From NCBI GenBank assembly GCA_009924455.1, contig RFRO01000006.1, forward strand, positions 1-35,201: 35,201 nt of DNA, given 5' to 3'. This DNA is from Betaproteobacteria bacterium (GTDB lineage: Bacteria > Pseudomonadota > Gammaproteobacteria > Burkholderiales > Burkholderiaceae_C). A model generated the notes under the pieces. That model had not been told where the DNA came from. It saw nothing but the letters and a program-made list of their open reading frames with translations, and searched no databases. The position numbers and the translations under genes are program-made. Positions 32,248-35,201 of the stretch are shown in pieces (position 1 is the first letter of the stretch; every line of letters starts with the position of its first letter).

Positions 32248-32346
32248 CTGTGGCGCACCCGCACATTGCGCCCATCCACCTGCCAACGGGAGCTTGGTTT
32301 GGAACACGCTAAACGTTACGACCGCCACGCTGTGGCGCACCCGCAC
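32248..32346 (+). repeat. 17-bp direct repeat CTGTGGCGCACCCGCAC (two copies, 82 bp apart)
   Basis: Identical 17-mers at 32248-32264 (intergenic) and 32330-32346 (5' coding end of the next gene). Confidence 0.6.
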
Positions 32347-33213
32347 GGACGCGTCGCAGGCTGGAGGTGGGCGGTTCTCGCGGGCGTGGTGCTACTCGCG
32401 TCCTGTGCCTCGCGGACACCCGCCCCGGTCGATAAGCCCGCTGCTGCCGCAGCGTCCATCCCCATCCCGGCCGATGCGCCTGCCAGCGTCACGGCTGTAC
32501 CCGCTGTTGTGCAGGAACCGACATCCATCGCCGACACCGCGCCGGTTAGCGCGTCCACCATCACGCCCGCCGACACCGCGCAGAATCTTCCCGTACCGCA
32601 TGCCGAATCGCTTGCAGCGCCAGACATTCCTGTCCAGCCTGTTGCGCCCGCCGTACCAGAACCTGTCATTGAACCCATGCCAGAGCCCGAGGTTCCGGCG
32701 CCGCTGCCGCCTGCCCCCGCGCCCTCTCCAGCTCCAGCGCCCTCTCCAGCTCCAGCTCCAGCTCCAGCTCCAGCGCCTGCTGCAGCGATGCCCGAGACTG
32801 AGCTACTTGCGGCCCTGACGCCACCCAAGGTCTCCATCGCGGCGCCGACAGCACTGCCCGCGCCGGTGCCGCAATCCACCGCGCGCAACCCGCTGGCCTA
32901 CCGCATGGATGGCGCGCGCCACATTTACCGCAAGTTTCCTGACCGGATATTCACCGGAAAGCTGCCCCGCATGGTGTTGGCAGTCGGCGTTGTGCATATC
33001 GACATTGACGCGCACGGCGAGGTCACCGCAATCCATTGGGCCCGCTCGCCCAAGAACTCCCCACGCGTTGCCATCGAAATTGAGCAATTGGTGCGCGCTG
33101 CGGCACCCTACCCTGCACCCGTGCATTTGGGTAGCGTGAGCTACACCGAAACCTGGTTGTGGGACAAAAGCGGGCGCTTCCAGCTCGACACGCTGACGCA
33201 AGGTCAGGACTAG
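32299..33213 (+). CDS. Lipoprotein with Ala/Pro-rich linker and TonB C-terminal-like domain
   Basis: TTG start at 32299 preceded by CGGGAG; EHAKRYDRHAVAHPHGRVAGWRWAVLAGVVLLASCASRTPAP (lipobox LASC); PAPAPSPAPAP linker; C-terminal RHIYRKFPDRIFTGKLPRMVLAVGVVHIDIDAHGEVTAIHWARSPKNSPRVAIEIEQLVRAAAPYPAP resembles an energy-transducer domain. Start is inferred. Confidence 0.65.
   Translation: MEHAKRYDRHAVAHPHGRVAGWRWAVLAGVVLLASCASRTPAPVDKPAAAAASIPIPADAPASVTAVPAVVQEPTSIADTAPVSASTITPADTAQNLPVPHAESLAAPDIPVQPVAPAVPEPVIEPMPEPEVPAPLPPAPAPSPAPAPSPAPAPAPAPAPAAAMPETELLAALTPPKVSIAAPTALPAPVPQSTARNPLAYRMDGARHIYRKFPDRIFTGKLPRMVLAVGVVHIDIDAHGEVTAIHWARSPKNSPRVAIEIEQLVRAAAPYPAPVHLGSVSYTETWLWDKSGRFQLDTLTQGQD
32721..32773 (+). 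repeat. CTCCAG microsatellite / 18-bp tandem repeat in the Pro-Ala linker
   Basis: GCCCTCTCCAGCTCCAGC repeated exactly at 32721-32738 and 32739-32756, then further CTCCAG units to 32773; five contiguous CTCCAG units at 32744-32773. Confidence 0.85.
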
Positions 33214-33239
33214 CGCAGCAGCGCTGCGCGGGCTCGCAA

Positions 33240-35201
33240 TCAGCTGGCGTTTTGCGCAGCGCGCGCCGCAAATTCCGCCCGCAAGGCACGCAACTTTTCG
33301 CGTGGGTCTTCCTTGACGGTGTTCTGGTCCAGCGCCATTTCCGCAATAAATCGGCTGGGCTGGGCAGCAATCAGATCGCGGCCCTTTTTACGGCGCTTGG
33401 TCCAACTGACTGACAGCGTGCGTTGGGCGCGGGTGATGCCCACGTACATCAAGCGGCGCTCCTCTTGCAGGCGCTCGGCGGTTGCCAGATTGGCCAGCTC
33501 ATCGGCCCGGGTGCTGCCGCCGGGCTTATCGGCACCATCGTCCATTTTGAAGGGCAGCATGCCTTCGGTGACTCCGACCAGCATCACATGCGGCCACTCC
33601 AAGCCTTTGGCGGCGTGCAACGTTGACAAGGTCACCACGTTCTGGTCTTTTTCCCGCTCGTTCAGGGTGGACAGGAGCGCGATGGTCTGCGCCACTTCCA
33701 GCAGATTTTTCGGTGCCGTCTGCATGACCAGGACGTCGTCATCCACCTGACCACCGCAGCGCTGCGCCATCCATTCACAAAACTCCATCACGTTGGCCCA
33801 CTTGGCTGCGGCGATTTGCGGGCTCTCTTCGCCGTCATACAGGTGCTTCTCGTATGCGATATCGGCCAGCCATTCATGCAAAAAGGCCAAGGCGGCTTCG
33901 GCCCCTTCTGTATGCCTTGCGCGGAATTGCAGGTCGTTCACGAAGCGCCCGAATTCGTGCAAGCTGCCCACCGCGCGAGCGGGCAGCGCAGCCCCCAGGG
34001 ATGACGCAAACAATGCTTCAAACAGGCTCACCTTGTAGCGCGTGGCAAAGCTGCCCAGGCTGCCCAGCGTCTGGTGGCCGATGCCGCGCTTGGGGCTGGT
34101 GATGGCGCGCAAAAACGCAGGGTCATCGTCGTTGTTGGCCCACAAGCGGAACCAGGCGCACAAGTCGCGGATTTCGGCCCGGTCAAAAAAGCTCTGGCCG
34201 CCGGATACCTTGTAGGGAATGGCGGCTTTGCGCAAGGCCTTTTCCAAGGGCTTGGAGAGGTGGTTGGCACGGTACAACACCGCGAAGTCGCGCAGCTCTT
34301 TGAACTGCGGACCCGGCTGCGCCACACCATCGGCGCGCAGGCTTTGGATGCGCGCCACCACGCGCTCGGCCTCGTGGTCCTCGGTGTCCGCATCGACCAC
34401 GCGTACCGGCTCGCCTTCGCCCAGGTCGCTCCACAAATTTTTGGGATACAGCTTGGGGTTGGGGCCGATGACGTTGTTCGCCGCACGCAGGATGGCCGAA
34501 GTGCTGCGGTAGTTTTGCTCCAGCTTGATGACTTTGAGCTGCGGAAAGTCCTGGGGCAGGAGGCGCAGGTTGTCCAAGGTCGCGCCGCGCCAGCCGTAAA
34601 TGCTCTGGTCGTCATCACCGACCGCGGTGAAGCGCGCAGCGTCTTTACCCGGCGACAGGCTTCCGTCGGGCTCACAGCCCACCAGCAGTTTGAGCAAGGC
34701 GTACTGGGTGGCGTTCGTATCTTGGTATTCATCCACCAGCACATGGCCCATCTGCGCCTGCCATTGGGCGCGCACCTCCGGGTGGTCGCGCAGCAATTTC
34801 AGCGGCAGGCTGATCAGGTCGTCAAAGTCCACACTCTGGTAAGCGCTCAGGCGTTCCTCGTAGCGACCCATCACAACCGCAGCGATACGTTGGCTATCGT
34901 CGGCCGCCTGCGCAAGGGCTTGCTCGGCGTTCAGCCCCGCGCTTTTCCAGGCGCTGATGGTCCACTGCCAGGCGCGCGCCGTGGCGGCGTCGGTGCTGCC
35001 ACCGGCGTCTTTCAGGATGCTGGTGACGTCGTCGGTATCCAGGATGCTGAACTGCGGCTTGAGGCCCAGCACCGCGCCATTGGCGCGCAGCATGCGCACC
35101 CCCAATGCATGGAAGGTGCAGATCAGCACCTCAGAAGCTGCGCGTCCAATCAAAGCCTTGGCGCGCTCGCGCATTTCGGCGGCGGCCTTGTTGGTGAAGG
35201 T
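33240..35201 (-). CDS. UvrD/Rep-family ATP-dependent DNA helicase (N-terminus beyond window edge)
   Basis: Reverse-strand TFTNKAAAEMRERAKALIGRAASEVLICTFHALGVRMLR...VLVDEYQDTNATQYALLKLL...FTAVGDDDQSIYGWRGA...LEQNYRSTSAILRAANNVI...VVTLSTLHAAKGLEWPHVMLVGVTEGMLPF...EERRLMYVGITRAQ: SF1A helicase motifs. Confidence 0.95.
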   Translation of the reverse strand, partial: TFTNKAAAEMRERAKALIGRAASEVLICTFHALGVRMLRANGAVLGLKPQFSILDTDDVTSILKDAGGSTDAATARAWQWTISAWKSAGLNAEQALAQAADDSQRIAAVVMGRYEERLSAYQSVDFDDLISLPLKLLRDHPEVRAQWQAQMGHVLVDEYQDTNATQYALLKLLVGCEPDGSLSPGKDAARFTAVGDDDQSIYGWRGATLDNLRLLPQDFPQLKVIKLEQNYRSTSAILRAANNVIGPNPKLYPKNLWSDLGEGEPVRVVDADTEDHEAERVVARIQSLRADGVAQPGPQFKELRDFAVLYRANHLSKPLEKALRKAAIPYKVSGGQSFFDRAEIRDLCAWFRLWANNDDDPAFLRAITSPKRGIGHQTLGSLGSFATRYKVSLFEALFASSLGAALPARAVGSLHEFGRFVNDLQFRARHTEGAEAALAFLHEWLADIAYEKHLYDGEESPQIAAAKWANVMEFCEWMAQRCGGQVDDDVLVMQTAPKNLLEVAQTIALLSTLNEREKDQNVVTLSTLHAAKGLEWPHVMLVGVTEGMLPFKMDDGADKPGGSTRADELANLATAERLQEERRLMYVGITRAQRTLSVSWTKRRKKGRDLIAAQPSRFIAEMALDQNTVKEDPREKLRALRAEFAARAAQNAS

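Noticed and set aside
32316-32888. 190-aa minus-strand Gly/Ala repeat ORF (GAGAGAGAGEGAGAGEG)
   Set aside because: It is the reverse complement of the Pro-Ala linker-encoding repeat; the plus-strand frame has a lipobox and a folded-domain-like C-terminus.
33213-33229. GCGCAG-CAGCG-CTGCGC hairpin between the TonB-like lipoprotein and helicase genes as a bidirectional terminator
   Set aside because: The stem is only 6 bp and no T-tract follows on either strand; insufficient support.

Overview
The window is a gene-dense, GC-rich chromosomal segment, probably from a betaproteobacterium (Burkholderiales/Comamonadaceae-like; inferred from gene content and order only). Most of it is conserved housekeeping sequence. 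On the minus strand: gltD(partial)-gltB, a 17-kDa-antigen/SlyB-like lipoprotein, a methyltransferase-DUF1415-dgt-aroB-aroK-pilQPON block, cyaY, msrQ-msrP, cytochrome c4, and two HtrB/LpxL acyltransferases. On the plus strand: PBP1A, an LptM-like lipoprotein-lysA pair, engB, metK, and a GT9-GtrA-GT39 cassette. An arsC-MIP channel-arsH cassette, a flavin reductase, a glycerate kinase, a TonB-like lipoprotein and a partial UvrD/Rep helicase complete the window. No RNA genes, CRISPR array or clearly novel multi-gene system was found. The observations most worth follow-up are: (1) a RAYT-type Y1 transposase bracketed by inverted repeats and hairpins, placed between gltB and a lipoprotein gene whose stop codon lies inside the element end; (2) a pilNOPQ operon with no pilM next to PBP1A and a PilN without the INLLPHR-type N-terminus; (3) an arsC-aqpS-arsH operon with no arsR and an in-frame TGA in the first transmembrane helix of the aquaporin; (4) a structured-looking metK leader that could sequester the Shine-Dalgarno sequence; (5) a GT9-GtrA-GT39 cassette directly behind metK.
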